Shown in pieces: positions 1 to 9,543 of a DNA stretch of 64,000 nucleotides. Below the pieces are notes generated by a model that had not been told where the DNA came from, ran no database searches, and saw nothing but the letters and a program-made list of their open reading frames with translations. Each line of letters starts with the position of its first letter. The stretch's first letter is position 1. The stretch is taken from positions 62,001 through 126,000 of the forward strand of contig NZ_JPWA01000003.1 in the NCBI RefSeq assembly GCF_003326475.1, given 5' to 3'. The position numbers and the translations under genes are program-made. This DNA is from Thalassospira xianhensis MCCC 1A02616 (GTDB taxonomy: Bacteria > Pseudomonadota > Alphaproteobacteria > Rhodospirillales > Thalassospiraceae).

Positions 1-1184
1 TTTACGCGAGTCTCCAGCAGTTGCAAGAGGCTTTCCATCCCCTGCCCGGTCATGGCCGATATGGGCAAAACGGGAAGCTCAAGCTGATCAGCACCTGCCG
101 ATTGCCCGGACCAGACCGCCGGAACATTGCCGGCATCCGTCCCGTCAACCTTGTTGATCAACAGGATCGTATTACGGTCTATCAGTCGCGCGGTCTCTGC
201 ATCAATGCGCGGCCAATCGCCCCGATCCACCACAACAAGGCGCAGATCGGCATCCTCTGCCCGCGCCGTTGCGCGTCGGACCCCTTCGGTTTCGATCACA
301 TCGCCGCTTTCGCGAAGGCCAGCGGTATCCACCATGGTGACCGGAAAACCACCAAGATCAAGATGAACCTCGATCATATCGCGGGTGGTACCGGCAATCT
401 CGGACACAATCGCCGCATCGCGCCGTGCCAGCCGGTTCAGAAGGCTCGATTTCCCGGCATTGGGCGCGCCCAGGATCACAATCTGGAATCCTTCGCGCAA
501 CCGTTCACCACGACGATTATCGGCCAGATGCCTCGTCATTTCGCCGTGAACATATGCCAAATCACCACGCACTACTGGTACAATGCCGCCGGGCAAATCT
601 TCGTCGGGGAAATCAATATCGGCCTCGATATAGGCCAATGCCTTCATCAAACGCGCGCGCCAGTCTTCGTAAAGCGCACCCAACTCACCCGCCATCTGTC
701 GCACGGCCTGCCTGCGCTGGGCGGCGGTTTCGGCGTCAATCAGATCGGCAATGCCTTCGGCGGCTGTCAGATCCATCTTGCCGTTTTCAAAGGCACGTCT
801 GGTATATTCCCCCGGTTCCGCAATGCGCAGACCGGGCTGTGCGGCCAGACATTCCAGAACGCCATCAATTACTGCCCGCCCGCCATGAGTATGAAGCTCG
901 ACAACATCCTCGCCGGTAAAGCTGGCTGGTCCGGCAAAATAGATCGCCACTGCATCGTCAAGCCGCTCGTCCGTTTTCGGATCGCGGATCGGGGCATAGA
1001 TCGCATGGCGCGCCTTTGGTAGGTTATCGCGGCCCAGAAGCGCGCGCAATGTCGCCCCGGCCATTGGCCCGGATAACCGGATTACCGCAACCCCGGCCCG
1101 CCCGGCGCCGCTGGAAAGGGCAAAGATGGTGTCTGTCTGACTCCCTTGGATCTGGGGTCCATCGTTGGTCACGTTAATTGTCAT
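1..1184 (-). CDS. mnmE: MnmE (TrmE), tRNA uridine-5-carboxymethylaminomethyl modification GTPase, 3' end cut by window
   Basis: MnmE works with MnmG to place the (carboxymethyl)aminomethyl group on U34 of certain tRNAs. I read 394 codons from the ATG at 1184. The N-terminal folate-binding part carries the stretch GEDVVELHTHGG and is followed by the helical domain. The inserted G domain shows the P-loop GAPNAGKSS near residue 240, DTAGLRESGD near 285 and the base-recognition motif NKVD near 340. The family is about 450 residues and ends in a catalytic Cys motif, so roughly 55 residues lie beyond the left edge. In alphaproteobacteria mnmE is usually followed by mnmG, rsmG, parA and parB near the origin, which fits the parS and oriC signals here. 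The identification is firm. Confidence 0.95.
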   Translation of the reverse strand, partial: MTINVTNDGPQIQGSQTDTIFALSSGAGRAGVAVIRLSGPMAGATLRALLGRDNLPKARHAIYAPIRDPKTDERLDDAVAIYFAGPASFTGEDVVELHTHGGRAVIDGVLECLAAQPGLRIAEPGEYTRRAFENGKMDLTAAEGIADLIDAETAAQRRQAVRQMAGELGALYEDWRARLMKALAYIEADIDFPDEDLPGGIVPVVRGDLAYVHGEMTRHLADNRRGERLREGFQIVILGAPNAGKSSLLNRLARRDAAIVSEIAGTTRDMIEVHLDLGGFPVTMVDTAGLRESGDVIETEGVRRATARAEDADLRLVVVDRGDWPRIDAETARLIDRNTILLINKVDGTDAGNVPAVWSGQSAGADQLELPVLPISAMTGQGMESLLQLLETRV

Positions 1185-1488
1185 CCGTCCTGCTATCTCA
1201 CGCCATCTGAAGGAAAATGTTTCTGGCTGTCCATATCGGTCAGCATACCGAACAGGTCAACATATAGCTGCAATTGCAAACAGCGCTTTAAGGCCAAAAG
1301 CAGCATGTCACTACCTTTCTGACCACCAAGTTATGTTCGCGGAGATCGGTATAGTTTGTTTAACTGAACTTAGACGGGCATAGACAGGTATACTCAGCCC
1401 TTATTGCCTGAAAACACAAAAACGGCCCGTGTAGGAGCCGTTTGGAGTGATCGTCCTATTGATGGTGGTGCGCATCACGCCTGCACGC
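1185..1488. other. Intergenic region upstream of mnmE
   Basis: This gap of about 300 bases lies between the leftward mnmE start and the end of the leftward ferredoxin-like gene. Apart from the terminator hairpin at 1421-1443 I see no convincing gene. It should contain the mnmE promoter, but I cannot single out clear -35/-10 boxes. Confidence 0.4.
1415..1443 (-). terminator. Rho-independent terminator after the ferredoxin-like gene
   Basis: Read leftward, AACGGC pairs with GCCGTT (1421-1426 with 1437-1442) around a 10-nt loop and is followed by a T run. It lies 46 bases past the stop of the thioredoxin-like ferredoxin gene and would end that two-gene unit. Confidence 0.6.
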
Positions 1489-1818
1489 TTACTGATCCAA
1501 GCTGAGGCGCAACCGTTCAACAACTTTTCCGCCCACCAGATGGTCATTTAGGATGGCATCAACATCTTCCATCGTCTCGTAACGATACCAAGTACCTTCG
1601 GGATAAATCACCATCACTGGCCCCAGCTCGCAACGATCAAGACATCCGGCAGTATTGATTCGGGTCATCGGCAGACCAAGTTCCTTGGCACGAACCTTCA
1701 TGTAATTGCGAAGCTTCGTCGCCCCTTTGGTATTGCAGCATCCGCGTTCGTGTCCCACGGGACGCTCGTTCTGGCATACGAAAACATGCGCCTGATAAAA
1801 ATGTGCCTCAGTGGTCAA
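1489..1818 (-). CDS. Thioredoxin-like [2Fe-2S] ferredoxin domain protein
   Basis: A small protein of the thioredoxin-like ferredoxin family, which binds a [2Fe-2S] cluster and probably acts in cytoplasmic electron transfer; the partner is unknown. Using the TTG at 1818 as start gives 109 residues. Four cysteines sit where this family puts its ligands: C15, C27 or C28 (GCC), C59 and C63 (AGCLDRC), followed by the typical ELGPVMVIYPEG. The frame extends further upstream, but that part overlaps the DUF6489 gene and does not look like the family. The TTG lies 5 bases after the preceding stop, suggesting translational coupling. The family call is solid; the start is less certain. Confidence 0.85.
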   Translation of the reverse strand: MTTEAHFYQAHVFVCQNERPVGHERGCCNTKGATKLRNYMKVRAKELGLPMTRINTAGCLDRCELGPVMVIYPEGTWYRYETMEDVDAILNDHLVGGKVVERLRLSLDQ

Positions 1819-1822
1819 GCTG

Positions 1823-2083
1823 TCAGTCCTTGGTGTTCTTGCCAGCGGTGTTTCCGGCAGCGTTAAACTGGCTCCAGAAGGCTTTCTGAAGCTGTTCCCA
1901 GTTCTGCATGCCCTGCGGCAGCCAGGTATTGAGCATGGTTTCGGGATCCATCGCCGCAAGATTGGCTTTCATCCGGTCCTCGATATCTTTCATCAAGGCC
2001 TGCTGCATGGGCTGCACATCGGGCAGACCAAAAAAGGTGCGCAGTTCTTCTGGCGTGCAATCAATATCCACGGAAACTTTCAT
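1823..2083 (-). CDS. DUF6489 family protein
   Basis: An 86-residue protein of unknown function. The N-terminus reads MKVSVDIDCTPEELRTFFGL and continues with LPDVQPMQ, the pattern I recognise as the alphaproteobacterial DUF6489 family. It is amphipathic and helical, without signal peptide or membrane segment. It sits directly upstream of the ferredoxin-like gene with only 4 bases between them, so the two are probably co-transcribed. No catalytic residues can be pointed to. Confidence 0.8.
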   Translation of the reverse strand: MKVSVDIDCTPEELRTFFGLPDVQPMQQALMKDIEDRMKANLAAMDPETMLNTWLPQGMQNWEQLQKAFWSQFNAAGNTAGKNTKD

Positions 2084-2378
2084 CGCCCTGATCTCCTCTG
2101 TTTGATCTTCTGCTTTTTATTGGGTCCATTATGGACGCCCGTGCGAAGTTCTCAATCACTATCGACCTCAGAGCACTTCCAATCAGTTAAAAGCCGATAA
2201 AATCGCGATATATTGCTAATCCAATCCCTTTACCCCCCTTGCCTTTCGCTTCAGGGGCTTTACCCTTACATCCATAGAGTAAATACCCGCAATGGGATGG
2301 GAATGATGCCCTCCCCGCAAATCATAAAAAAACCCGCCACCTTCACAGGAAATCCGGACGGGTACAGGACACGATGCC

Positions 2379-4430
2379 ATGAAACTTGCCCAGAACAATC
2401 TTGGTTCGGAAACCAGCCCCTATCTTTTGCAGCACCGAGACAATCCGGTGCATTGGCAACCCTGGAGTGCCGAAGTTCTGGCCGCGGCCAAGGCGGCAAA
2501 CAAGCCTGTTCTGCTATCGATTGGCTATGCGGCGTGTCACTGGTGCCATGTTATGGCACATGAAAGTTTCGAGGATGATGGCATCGCCGCCCTGATGAAC
2601 GAGCTGTTTGTGAATATTAAGCTCGACCGCGAGGAACGCCCGGATCTTGATAGTGTCTATCAGAATGCGCTAGCATTGCTGGGTCAGCAGGGCGGATGGC
2701 CGTTGACCATGTTCCTGACGCCGGATGGCGAACCGTTCTGGGGTGGGACCTATTTCCCCAAGGAGGCCCGTTATGGCCGCCCGGGGTTTGGCGATGTTTT
2801 GAAATCGGTTGCGGAAATCTATACCGAACAACCCGAGAATATTCGCCATAACGTCACGCAAATCGGTCAGGCTCTGCTTAAAATGAATAGCGGTGCTAAC
2901 GGCTCGGTGCCCTCGCTTGCGTTGATCGATCAGTGCGGGCATGGCTGTTTGCAGATCATGGACGGCGAAAATGGCGGCACCAATGGTGCGCCAAAATTCC
3001 CGCAACCAAGCCTTCTGGCCCTTATATGGCGTGTCGGAGTTCGCACCAACGATACCGATCTTAAACGCATCGTCCGCCACAGCCTTGATCGCATGTGCCA
3101 GGGCGGGATTTATGACCATGTCGGTGGCGGTTTTGCCCGTTATGCCGTCGATGACCAATGGCTGGTGCCGCATTTTGAAAAGATGCTGTATGATAATGCG
3201 CAGCTGATTGATCTTCTGTGTGATGTCTGGCGTGAAACCGGCAACCCGCTTTATGAAGCCCGCATTTCCGAAACCATCGACTGGATCCTGCGCGATATGC
3301 GAGTCCCCGGCGGAGCCTTTGCCGCCAGCCTTGATGCCGACAGCGAGGGTGTAGAAGGCAAGTTCTATGTCTGGGACGAAGCCGAAATTAACGCCATTCT
3401 TGGCAATGATGCCGCCCTGTTCAAGGATATCTATGACGTCAGTCCCTCGGGCAACTGGGAACATAAAAATATCCTGAACCGCACGCAATCGGGCCTTGGC
3501 CTTGCGGACCGAACAACGGAAAAGAAACTTTCGGAAATACGGACAAAGCTTTTGGCAGTGCGCAACAAGCGCATCTGGCCGGGATGGGATGACAAGGCTC
3601 TGACCGACTGGAACGCAATGACCATCGCAGCTTTGGCTGAAGCCGCAATGGTGTTCAAGCGCGCAGACTGGCTTGATTATGCAAAGCTTGCCTATAATTT
3701 TGTGATCAACAGCCTGATGACTGGCGAAAGCAATGACCGGCGCTTCCTGCATAGTTATCGCAATGGAAAGGCACAGCATGCCGGGATGCTCGAAGATTAC
3801 GCGCACATGATCCGCGCGGCTTTGCGGCTTTATGAATGCTTTGGCGAGGATGCATACCTTCGCGAAGCCACCGAATGGTGCGAAGCAGTCGAAAACCTGT
3901 TTGCCGACACCAAAGGTGGTTATTTCCAATCGGCATCTGATGCCGATGATCTGGTTGTGCGCCAGAAACCGCATATGGATAATGCGGTTCCGGCTGGGAA
4001 TTCGGTCATGGCACAAAATCTGGCGCGGCTTTATGCCCTGACCGGCGATACTAAATATCGCGACCGGGCGGAAATCACCATTGCCGCCTTTGCCGGGCGA
4101 TTAAACGAACAATTTCCCAACATGCCTGGCCTTCTTCTGGCAGCCGAAATGATGCAAAATCCGCTTCAGATCGTGCTGATCGCCAAGGAACGCAGCCAGA
4201 TGTACATGGAAATGCGGCGTGCCATCTTTGCCGCCTATCTGCCAAACCGTGCGATCACCATTCTGGCCGACACCGATGCCCTGCCCGATCTTCACCCGGC
4301 CAAGGGCAAAACGGCGATCGATGGCCATGAAACCGCCTATGTCTGTCAAGGACCTGTCTGTTCTACGCCGGTAACCAATCCCGCCGACCTTGCCAAACTG
4401 CTTGCTGGTTTGCCGAATAGAGCGGCATAA
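2379..4430 (+). CDS. Thioredoxin domain-containing protein, YyaL/DUF255 (SSP411-like) family
   Basis: 683 residues, the usual length of the DUF255 family (bacterial YyaL, animal SPATA20). An N-terminal thioredoxin-fold domain carries C53 and C56 ([13 protein letters not shown]), the [13 protein letters not shown] strand and GGTYFP. The rest is an alpha/alpha-toroid region resembling glycan-active enzymes such as N-acylglucosamine 2-epimerase. The biochemical role is not established; a redox function or a sugar-related activity has been suggested for relatives. There is no signal peptide, so it should be cytoplasmic. It stands alone, followed by the parS site 31 bases after its stop. Confidence 0.9.
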   Translation: MKLAQNNLGSETSPYLLQHRDNPVHWQPWSAEVLAAAKAANKPVLLSIGYAACHWCHVMAHESFEDDGIAALMNELFVNIKLDREERPDLDSVYQNALALLGQQGGWPLTMFLTPDGEPFWGGTYFPKEARYGRPGFGDVLKSVAEIYTEQPENIRHNVTQIGQALLKMNSGANGSVPSLALIDQCGHGCLQIMDGENGGTNGAPKFPQPSLLALIWRVGVRTNDTDLKRIVRHSLDRMCQGGIYDHVGGGFARYAVDDQWLVPHFEKMLYDNAQLIDLLCDVWRETGNPLYEARISETIDWILRDMRVPGGAFAASLDADSEGVEGKFYVWDEAEINAILGNDAALFKDIYDVSPSGNWEHKNILNRTQSGLGLADRTTEKKLSEIRTKLLAVRNKRIWPGWDDKALTDWNAMTIAALAEAAMVFKRADWLDYAKLAYNFVINSLMTGESNDRRFLHSYRNGKAQHAGMLEDYAHMIRAALRLYECFGEDAYLREATEWCEAVENLFADTKGGYFQSASDADDLVVRQKPHMDNAVPAGNSVMAQNLARLYALTGDTKYRDRAEITIAAFAGRLNEQFPNMPGLLLAAEMMQNPLQIVLIAKERSQMYMEMRRAIFAAYLPNRAITILADTDALPDLHPAKGKTAIDGHETAYVCQGPVCSTPVTNPADLAKLLAGLPNRAA

Positions 4431-4460
4431 GAAGAATCAGTAACGTAATCTCAAATCGTA

Positions 4461-4476
4461 TGTTTCACGTGAAACA
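4461..4476. promoter_or_regulatory. parS centromere site (ParB binding)
   Basis: TGTTTCACGTGAAACA is a perfect match to the bacterial parS consensus. The dyad extends five bases further on each side (4456-4481 is fully palindromic). ParB nucleates here to spread and load condensin for origin segregation. The site is intergenic, between the YyaL-family gene and ogt, about 11.5 kb from the likely oriC. Confidence 0.93.
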
Positions 4477-4554
4477 TACGATGGTTGGCGCTCTTCGCCG
4501 GCACCCCAAAATTTATTCTGCCTTTTACCCTCCAGGAGTCACAGGATTCAGGCC

Positions 4555-5040
4555 ATGCCCCAGATTTCGATGAACAGCCCCGTCGGGGCAATTACAATCT
4601 TCGAATTCGGCGAACAGATCGTCGCCGTCGATTGGGGTTTTGTCGAGGATATGGAACCCAGCCCCGTCCTGAACGAAGCAAAGGCACAGCTGAACGCCTA
4701 TTTCGACGGCAAACTTGATATCTTTGACCTGCCGCTGGCCCCCGACGGCACCGACTTCCACAAAGCGGTTTGGGATGCCATGTGCAAAATACCGCGTGGC
4801 AAAACCGCGACTTATAAAGATTTGGCAATTGCCGCCGGGGCACCAACAGCCTATCAGGCTGTCGGCACAGCCTGCGGGCTTAATCCGATCCCGATCATCA
4901 TTCCGTGTCACAGGGTTCTGGCAAGCGGCGGCAAACCGGGTGGTTATTCGGGCGACGGTGGACTTGAAACCAAACGCGCGCTTTTGAAGATCGAAGGCGT
5001 CGATCTGATCATCCCGAGCGATCAGGGTAACCTTTTCTGA
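4555..5040 (+). CDS. ogt: Methylated-DNA--[protein]-cysteine S-methyltransferase
   Basis: Removes the alkyl group from O6-alkylguanine (and O4-alkylthymine) by irreversible transfer to its own cysteine. The acceptor C118 lies in IIIPCHRV; upstream NPIPI and downstream GGYSGDGGLETKRALL are the conserved C-terminal features. At 161 residues it is the short Ogt form, with no Ada-type N-terminal zinc domain. The N-terminal RNase H-like region is reduced, as usual for this class. It is probably monocistronic; I see no Ada box. Confidence 0.92.
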   Translation: MPQISMNSPVGAITIFEFGEQIVAVDWGFVEDMEPSPVLNEAKAQLNAYFDGKLDIFDLPLAPDGTDFHKAVWDAMCKIPRGKTATYKDLAIAAGAPTAYQAVGTACGLNPIPIIIPCHRVLASGGKPGGYSGDGGLETKRALLKIEGVDLIIPSDQGNLF

Positions 5041-5226
5041 TTAGTCCGTGCCCCTACGGATTTGATCTTGCGTTCCATCTGGCATTCCATCAGGTGAAAT
5101 ACCGTCTTTTAACCTCTGTCCGAACGGACAAAACCAAACCTGCTGAATAGTAAAATGGCGTTTTCTGACATAGACTTGGACCATTGATCAGACAAGCGCC
5201 AAACGGCGCCTTAACGGGAGGTCTCC

Positions 5227-6201
5227 ATGACCAAAGCTTTCCGATTTTATGAAACCGGCAACAGCGATGTGCTGCGTTTTGAAGATGTCAAGATCGGTGC
5301 ACCGGGTGCCGGTGAAGTTCGCCTGCGCCACGAAGCCATCGGATTGAACTATATCGATATCTATTTCCGTTCCGGTGTTTATCCGGCCCCGTCCCTGCCA
5401 TCAGGCCTTGGGCTTGAAGGCTCAGGCGTGATCGAGGTCGTAGGTGACGGTGTAACCGACCTTGCGGTTGGCGATCGGGTTGCCTATGCCGCGCAACCGC
5501 TTGGCGCCTATGCCGAGACACGTGTAATGCCTGCCAAGAGCCTGGTTAAAATCCCTGACGGGCTCAGCTTTGATCTGGCAGCAGCGGCAATGTTGCAGGG
5601 CATGACTGCCCAATATCTGTTGCGCCGAACCTACCACGTCAAAAAAGGCGACACGATCCTGATTCACGCGGCCGCAGGCGGAGTTGGCCAGATTGTCTGT
5701 CAGTGGGCAAAACATCTGGGTGCCACTGTAATCGGCACCGTCGGGTCAAAGGAAAAGGCCGAAATCGCTAAATCCAAGGGATGCGATTATCCGATCCTTT
5801 ATCGCGAAGAAAAGGTATCCGAGCGTGTCAAAGAAATTACTAACGGCCAAGGCGTTGAAGTTGTTTATGATTCTGTCGGCAAGGATACCTTTGACGACTC
5901 GCTCGATTGCCTGAAACGGCTTGGCATGATGGTTAGTTTCGGCCAGTCATCAGGCGCTGTCCCCCCCGTCCCGCTTAAAGCACTCGCACCCGGGGCCTAT
6001 TTCCTGACCCGGCCAAGCGTCTTCCAATATACGGCTACCCGTGAAGAACTTCTGATGACCGCGAACGAGCTGTTTGATGTGCTGAAATCGGGTGTTGTGA
6101 AGATCGATATCGGCGCGACCTATGCCCTTGCCGATGCCAAACAGGCACATGACGATCTTGAAGGTCGCAAAACTACGGGCTCCGTCATCCTGAAGCCGTA
6201 A
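5227..6201 (+). CDS. qor: NADPH:quinone oxidoreductase (zinc-independent MDR family)
   Basis: Medium-chain reductase of the quinone oxidoreductase type, reducing quinones with NADPH in the cytoplasm. At 324 residues it has the family length. The N-terminal GroES-like half contains GLNYIDIYFRSGVYP and GLEGSG. The Rossmann half has the dinucleotide motif AAAGGVGQIVCQWAK near residues 145-160. The zinc ligands of alcohol dehydrogenases are absent, as expected. A good Shine-Dalgarno (GGGAGG) precedes the ATG. The gene ends at a strong rightward terminator (6264-6295). Confidence 0.92.
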   Translation: MTKAFRFYETGNSDVLRFEDVKIGAPGAGEVRLRHEAIGLNYIDIYFRSGVYPAPSLPSGLGLEGSGVIEVVGDGVTDLAVGDRVAYAAQPLGAYAETRVMPAKSLVKIPDGLSFDLAAAAMLQGMTAQYLLRRTYHVKKGDTILIHAAAGGVGQIVCQWAKHLGATVIGTVGSKEKAEIAKSKGCDYPILYREEKVSERVKEITNGQGVEVVYDSVGKDTFDDSLDCLKRLGMMVSFGQSSGAVPPVPLKALAPGAYFLTRPSVFQYTATREELLMTANELFDVLKSGVVKIDIGATYALADAKQAHDDLEGRKTTGSVILKP

Positions 6202-6263
6202 AATCGTATCGCATTGAAAAACATGTATTCCCGCCACCTTTGCGAGAATGACAGACAAAGCAT

Positions 6264-6295
6264 GAGGCAGGTTTAAACACCTGCCTCTTCTTTTT
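6264..6295 (+). terminator. Rho-independent terminator of qor
   Basis: GAGGCAGGT (6264-6272) pairs with ACCTGCCTC (6279-6287) and is followed by TTCTTTTT. The hairpin includes the last codons and stop of the convergent HD-domain gene, so the two genes share this DNA. Confidence 0.8.
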
Positions 6296-6824
6296 CCGTG
6301 TGCCAGACACGAACATCGCGCGCGATGGCATCGAAACGATCCGACAGGCCGGGGCTAACCTCGCGGCACGGTGCAATCACGGCTTCCGCCCAATCGACAT
6401 AGCGCAGAATCTGCTCTCGGTCCCAGCCAACCGGGGTATCGGTCAACATCGCACCGACATTGGCGACCTTGTCGGCCAGACGGACCAGTTTAGCCCCGTT
6501 ACTAAGATGCGGGGCGGTTTCGATCTGGCGGGCTTTACGCTCATCGCGCGGCAACGCCTTGTCATCGCTGACTTCAAGGACGATATCGGCGATCATTTCA
6601 TTGAAACAGGCGGCAATTTCACCGCGTGTCGCCCCGCAATCCTCGATCACATCATGCAGAACTGCAGCACAAAGAATATGTTCATCCGTGTGCGGTTCAC
6701 ATTCGATGATCAGGCGCGATACCTCGATCGGGTGATTGATATAGGGTTCATTGCCCGGACCCTTGCGGCGCTGGTCACGATGCGCGCGGGCAGCAAAATC
6801 GACAGATTTCAGTAATAGCTGCAT
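6273..6824 (-). CDS. HD domain protein, small (p)ppGpp hydrolase-like (Mesh1/SpoT hydrolase type)
   Basis: A 183-residue stand-alone HD hydrolase. Motifs in order: ARAHRDQRRKG, then NHPIEVSRLI, AVLHDVIEDCG (the HD pair) and LVRLADKVANV, which together match the metal-dependent hydrolase half of RelA/SpoT proteins and the small Mesh1 family. It probably removes 3'-pyrophosphate from (p)ppGpp or NADPH-type substrates; that is family inference. The frame continues upstream to a TTG at 6857, but the ATG at 6824 (MQLLLKSVDF) fits the family start better. Its C-terminus (EEEAGV) is encoded inside the convergent qor terminator. Confidence 0.85.
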   Translation of the reverse strand: MQLLLKSVDFAARAHRDQRRKGPGNEPYINHPIEVSRLIIECEPHTDEHILCAAVLHDVIEDCGATRGEIAACFNEMIADIVLEVSDDKALPRDERKARQIETAPHLSNGAKLVRLADKVANVGAMLTDTPVGWDREQILRYVDWAEAVIAPCREVSPGLSDRFDAIARDVRVWHTEKEEAGV

Positions 6825-6961
6825 CAGCCTTAAAAACGTAGTGGAAGAACGAGACAAGAGTCACATGTGAATGCGGCTACTGCAAGCATTGATGGCTATC
6901 GACATCAAAAATCTGTGCCCCACATACAGGAAAGAGCCAAAATCAAGGAGATGAGCGAGAC

Positions 6962-7243
6962 ATGCCCGGGGAAATGAACCTTAAACTAACTTTGCAAAAT
7001 ATCGGCACCGAACCTCTGCATTTAACCAGTCTGGCACCGCAAACCGGCTGGAAATCGGCCCCACCCCATCATCTGGCCGCCAATACCCAAAGCGATTGCG
7101 AAATCGTCGCCGCTGATGAACTGACAATCACCCTTCGATACGGGGTGCATCATATCGGGCTTCATTTTGGTAATGGAAAGCTGCATGTCGAACCGGGTGA
7201 TAGCAAACTGATCCGGCAGAAACTTGATGGTCACAATGCCTAA
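6962..7243 (+). CDS. Hypothetical 93-residue protein
   Basis: I do not recognise this protein. It begins MPGEMNLKLT behind a good ribosome binding site (AAGGAG eight bases before the ATG), which is the main reason to accept it. The sequence is rich in alternating hydrophobic and polar residues and reads like a small beta-sandwich, with no cysteine and no membrane or signal segment. It lies alone between the HD gene and a convergent GNAT gene. The function is unknown. Confidence 0.6.
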   Translation: MPGEMNLKLTLQNIGTEPLHLTSLAPQTGWKSAPPHHLAANTQSDCEIVAADELTITLRYGVHHIGLHFGNGKLHVEPGDSKLIRQKLDGHNA

Positions 7244-7312
7244 CTAACATTGGCGATAAACTGAATTGCCAGGTGTCTCGCATGAAACATCTCGCGAGGT
7301 TGCCGCTCAGGC

Positions 7313-7882
7313 CTAATTCCGGCGGCGCGCATGCCATTCGGCGGCGCGCACCGCATAGATATATTCGTCGCCCCAAATACCGTTAAAGCGATCATTTTCG
7401 ATCAGATGCGCCTCGCAACGCAGGCCAAGCCGTTCAACAATACCGACCGATCCAATATTTTCGGTATCAAGCCGGGCAAAAATCCGGTGAAAACCGAAAT
7501 GATCGAAACCAAGATCAATCATCGCCGCTGCAGCCTCGGTCGCGTAGCCATGGCCCTCGAAAGCCGGATTGAAGATATAACCGACTTCAGCCTGAAGTGC
7601 TGCAATGCTGGCAAGTTTCAAAAGGACCTCTCCCAGAAGGGCATCATCGTCGCGGCGAATCACCGCCAAACGAAATACATCGCCCTCAGCATCAAAGGGC
7701 GCGGTCAGCACGACGGAAAACTGGTCCGTCAGTACATTCGCCGCCGGAGGCGCAGCGTAAAGATAGCGATAGACCGATGGCTGGGAATGATAGGCGGCAT
7801 ATTGGTCAAAATCGCACGCCATGAAGGGGCGAAGCGACAGACGATTTGTCTGAACCGGTGTAGAAGGAAGCGTAATTTTCAT
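7313..7882 (-). CDS. GNAT family N-acetyltransferase (RimJ/RimL type)
   Basis: 189 residues with the layout of RimJ-like GNAT enzymes, which transfer acetyl from acetyl-CoA to protein N-termini or small amines. TNRLSLRPF near the start is the first strand motif. EVGYIFNPAFEGHGYATEAA carries the acetyl-CoA-binding loop, and HRIFARLDTENIGS continues into the C-terminal motif. The substrate cannot be told from sequence. The gene is convergent with the upstream hypothetical and has its own start ATG at 7882. Confidence 0.88.
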   Translation of the reverse strand: MKITLPSTPVQTNRLSLRPFMACDFDQYAAYHSQPSVYRYLYAAPPAANVLTDQFSVVLTAPFDAEGDVFRLAVIRRDDDALLGEVLLKLASIAALQAEVGYIFNPAFEGHGYATEAAAAMIDLGFDHFGFHRIFARLDTENIGSVGIVERLGLRCEAHLIENDRFNGIWGDEYIYAVRAAEWHARRRN

Positions 7883-8013
7883 TGCAAAACAATATGTTAT
7901 TTATGCTTTGCACTATGTAGGCAGGTGCTCTCTCGCCTTCAAGCGAAGTAGATCACAGCCGTTTGGCCCGCGATCGACACAGACTGATTCTCGATGTTCG
8001 TCCCAGACCAAAC

Positions 8014-8044
8014 AAAAACCCCCGGCAGATTGCCGGGGGTTTTC
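8014..8044 (-). terminator. Rho-independent terminator of rho
   Basis: CCCCCGGCA (8019-8027) pairs with TGCCGGGGG (8031-8039) around a 3-base loop. A/T runs on both sides mean it could work both ways, but its position 33 bases past the rho stop assigns it to rho. Confidence 0.85.
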
Positions 8045-8076
8045 ACTGGAGGTTCGATTACAGGATCGAAAGGCGA

Positions 8077-9339
8077 TCAGCCATTCATTGAATCGAAGAA
8101 ATCGTCGTTGTTTTTGGTCGATTTGAGTTTGCCAAGCAGGAATTCCATAGCATCCTGCGGGCCCATCGGGTTGAGGATACGGCGCAGAACCCACATTTTG
8201 GAAAGCGCGCTTTTCTCGACCAGCAGTTCTTCCTTACGGGTACCCGATTTAAGGATATCGATAGCCGGGAAGATACGCTTGTCGGACAGTTTGCGATCCA
8301 GAATAAGCTCGGAGTTACCGGTACCTTTGAATTCTTCAAAGATGACCTCGTCCATGCGCGAACCGGTATCGATCAAGGCGGTTGCGATGATGGTCAGCGA
8401 GCCGCCTTCTTCGATGTTACGTGCAGCACCGAAGAAACGTTTCGGGCGCTGCAGGGCGTTGGCATCGACACCACCTGTCAGAACCTTGCCAGAGCTTGGA
8501 ACGACGGTGTTGTAAGCGCGTGCAAGACGGGTAATCGAGTCCAGCAGGATGACGACATCATGCTTGTGCTCGACCAGGCGTTTTGCCTTTTCCAAAACCA
8601 TTTCAGTAACCTGGACGTGACGCTGTGCCGGTTCATCGAAGGTCGAGCTGATGACCTCGCCTTTTACCGAACGGTCCATGTCGGTCACTTCTTCCGGACG
8701 TTCATCAATCAGAAGAACGATCAGATAGGCTTCCGGGTGGTTTTCCTCGATCGCGTGCGCAATGTTTTGCAGCATCACGGTTTTACCGGTGCGCGGCGGT
8801 GCGACGATCAGGGCACGCTGACCTTTACCCAAAGGCGAAACAAGTTCGATCACACGGTTGGTGATGTCCTTATTACCTTCCTGGTCGAGGTGACGCTCCA
8901 TCTTGAGCGGCTCGTCCGGGTAAAGCGGGGTCAGGTTATCGAAATTAATGCGATGGCGAACTTTTTCAGGTGCATCAAAGTTGACCTTGTCGACCTTGAG
9001 CAGCGCGAAATAACGCTCGCCTTCCTTCGGTGAACGAATCTGGCCTTCAACCGTGTCGCCAGTACGCAAACCAAAGCGTCTGACCTGACTTGGCGAGACA
9101 TAGATATCGTCTGGACCGGCAAGATAGTTTGCCTCGGGGCTACGCAGGAAGCCAAAGCCGTCTGGCAGAACCTCCAACACGCCTTCGCCGAAAATGGCAT
9201 GATCGTTTTCGGCCAGCTGTTTGAGAATGGCAAACATCAGCTCCTGCTTACGGAGCGTGCTGGCGTTTTCGATTTCGAGTTCCTCGGACAGGGCAAGAAG
9301 CTCCGTCGGGGATTTCTTTTTGAGTTCCTGAAGATGCAT
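8077..9339 (-). CDS. rho: Transcription termination factor Rho
   Basis: Hexameric RNA-dependent ATPase that releases RNA polymerase. The 420-residue protein has the usual parts: an N-terminal helical domain ([10 protein letters not shown]), a cold-shock-like RNA-binding fold with [16 protein letters not shown] near residues 58-74, Walker A APPRTGKT at about 180-187, Walker [11 protein letters not shown], and the Q/R-loop region with SSGKVLTGG. No acidic or Asn-rich insertion is present. The start follows a leader of roughly 170 bases. Rho often regulates itself, and the long leader here would allow that. Confidence 0.98.
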   Translation of the reverse strand: MHLQELKKKSPTELLALSEELEIENASTLRKQELMFAILKQLAENDHAIFGEGVLEVLPDGFGFLRSPEANYLAGPDDIYVSPSQVRRFGLRTGDTVEGQIRSPKEGERYFALLKVDKVNFDAPEKVRHRINFDNLTPLYPDEPLKMERHLDQEGNKDITNRVIELVSPLGKGQRALIVAPPRTGKTVMLQNIAHAIEENHPEAYLIVLLIDERPEEVTDMDRSVKGEVISSTFDEPAQRHVQVTEMVLEKAKRLVEHKHDVVILLDSITRLARAYNTVVPSSGKVLTGGVDANALQRPKRFFGAARNIEEGGSLTIIATALIDTGSRMDEVIFEEFKGTGNSELILDRKLSDKRIFPAIDILKSGTRKEELLVEKSALSKMWVLRRILNPMGPQDAMEFLLGKLKSTKNNDDFFDSMNG

Positions 9340-9514
9340 ATGTGCGTTTAATGATCTTGTGATTGCCGGGAAAGGCGATGATTGAAAGGAGGAGAGATAA
9401 AGAGAGGAATGCGGTTGACGGTCAGGCAGATGATCGTTTCTGCGGACCGTTCGTAACCTTGTAGTTGTGAAGCAGGCAGGACTGTTTCATGTTTCGGGTG
9501 TGAAACACCACAGA
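9340..9514 (-). other. Likely rho 5' leader
   Basis: About 175 bases between the putative promoter and the rho start codon. The strand contains GAAAC/GTTTC inverted repeats around 9485-9507. A long leader is typical where Rho controls its own message, but no defined structure can be proven by eye. Confidence 0.4.
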
Positions 9515-9543
9515 TTGATAACGCCGATTAAACCAATAGTCAA
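9515..9543 (-). promoter_or_regulatory. Candidate sigma-70 promoter for rho
   Basis: Read leftward, TTGACT (9543-9538) and TATCAA (9520-9515) are separated by exactly 17 bases. It is the best promoter-like pair in the 335-base gap between rho and the XRE gene. A parS-like half site (TGTTTCACGT, 9548-9557) lies just upstream. Confidence 0.5.

Noticed and set aside
21-1022. Long rightward open frame of 333 codons at the left edge
   Set aside because: It is the antisense shadow of mnmE, whose frame has all MnmE motifs; the shadow protein has no recognisable domain.
2670-4016. Leftward 448-codon open frame
   Set aside because: Antisense to the YyaL-family gene, no family features; the plus-strand gene is certain.
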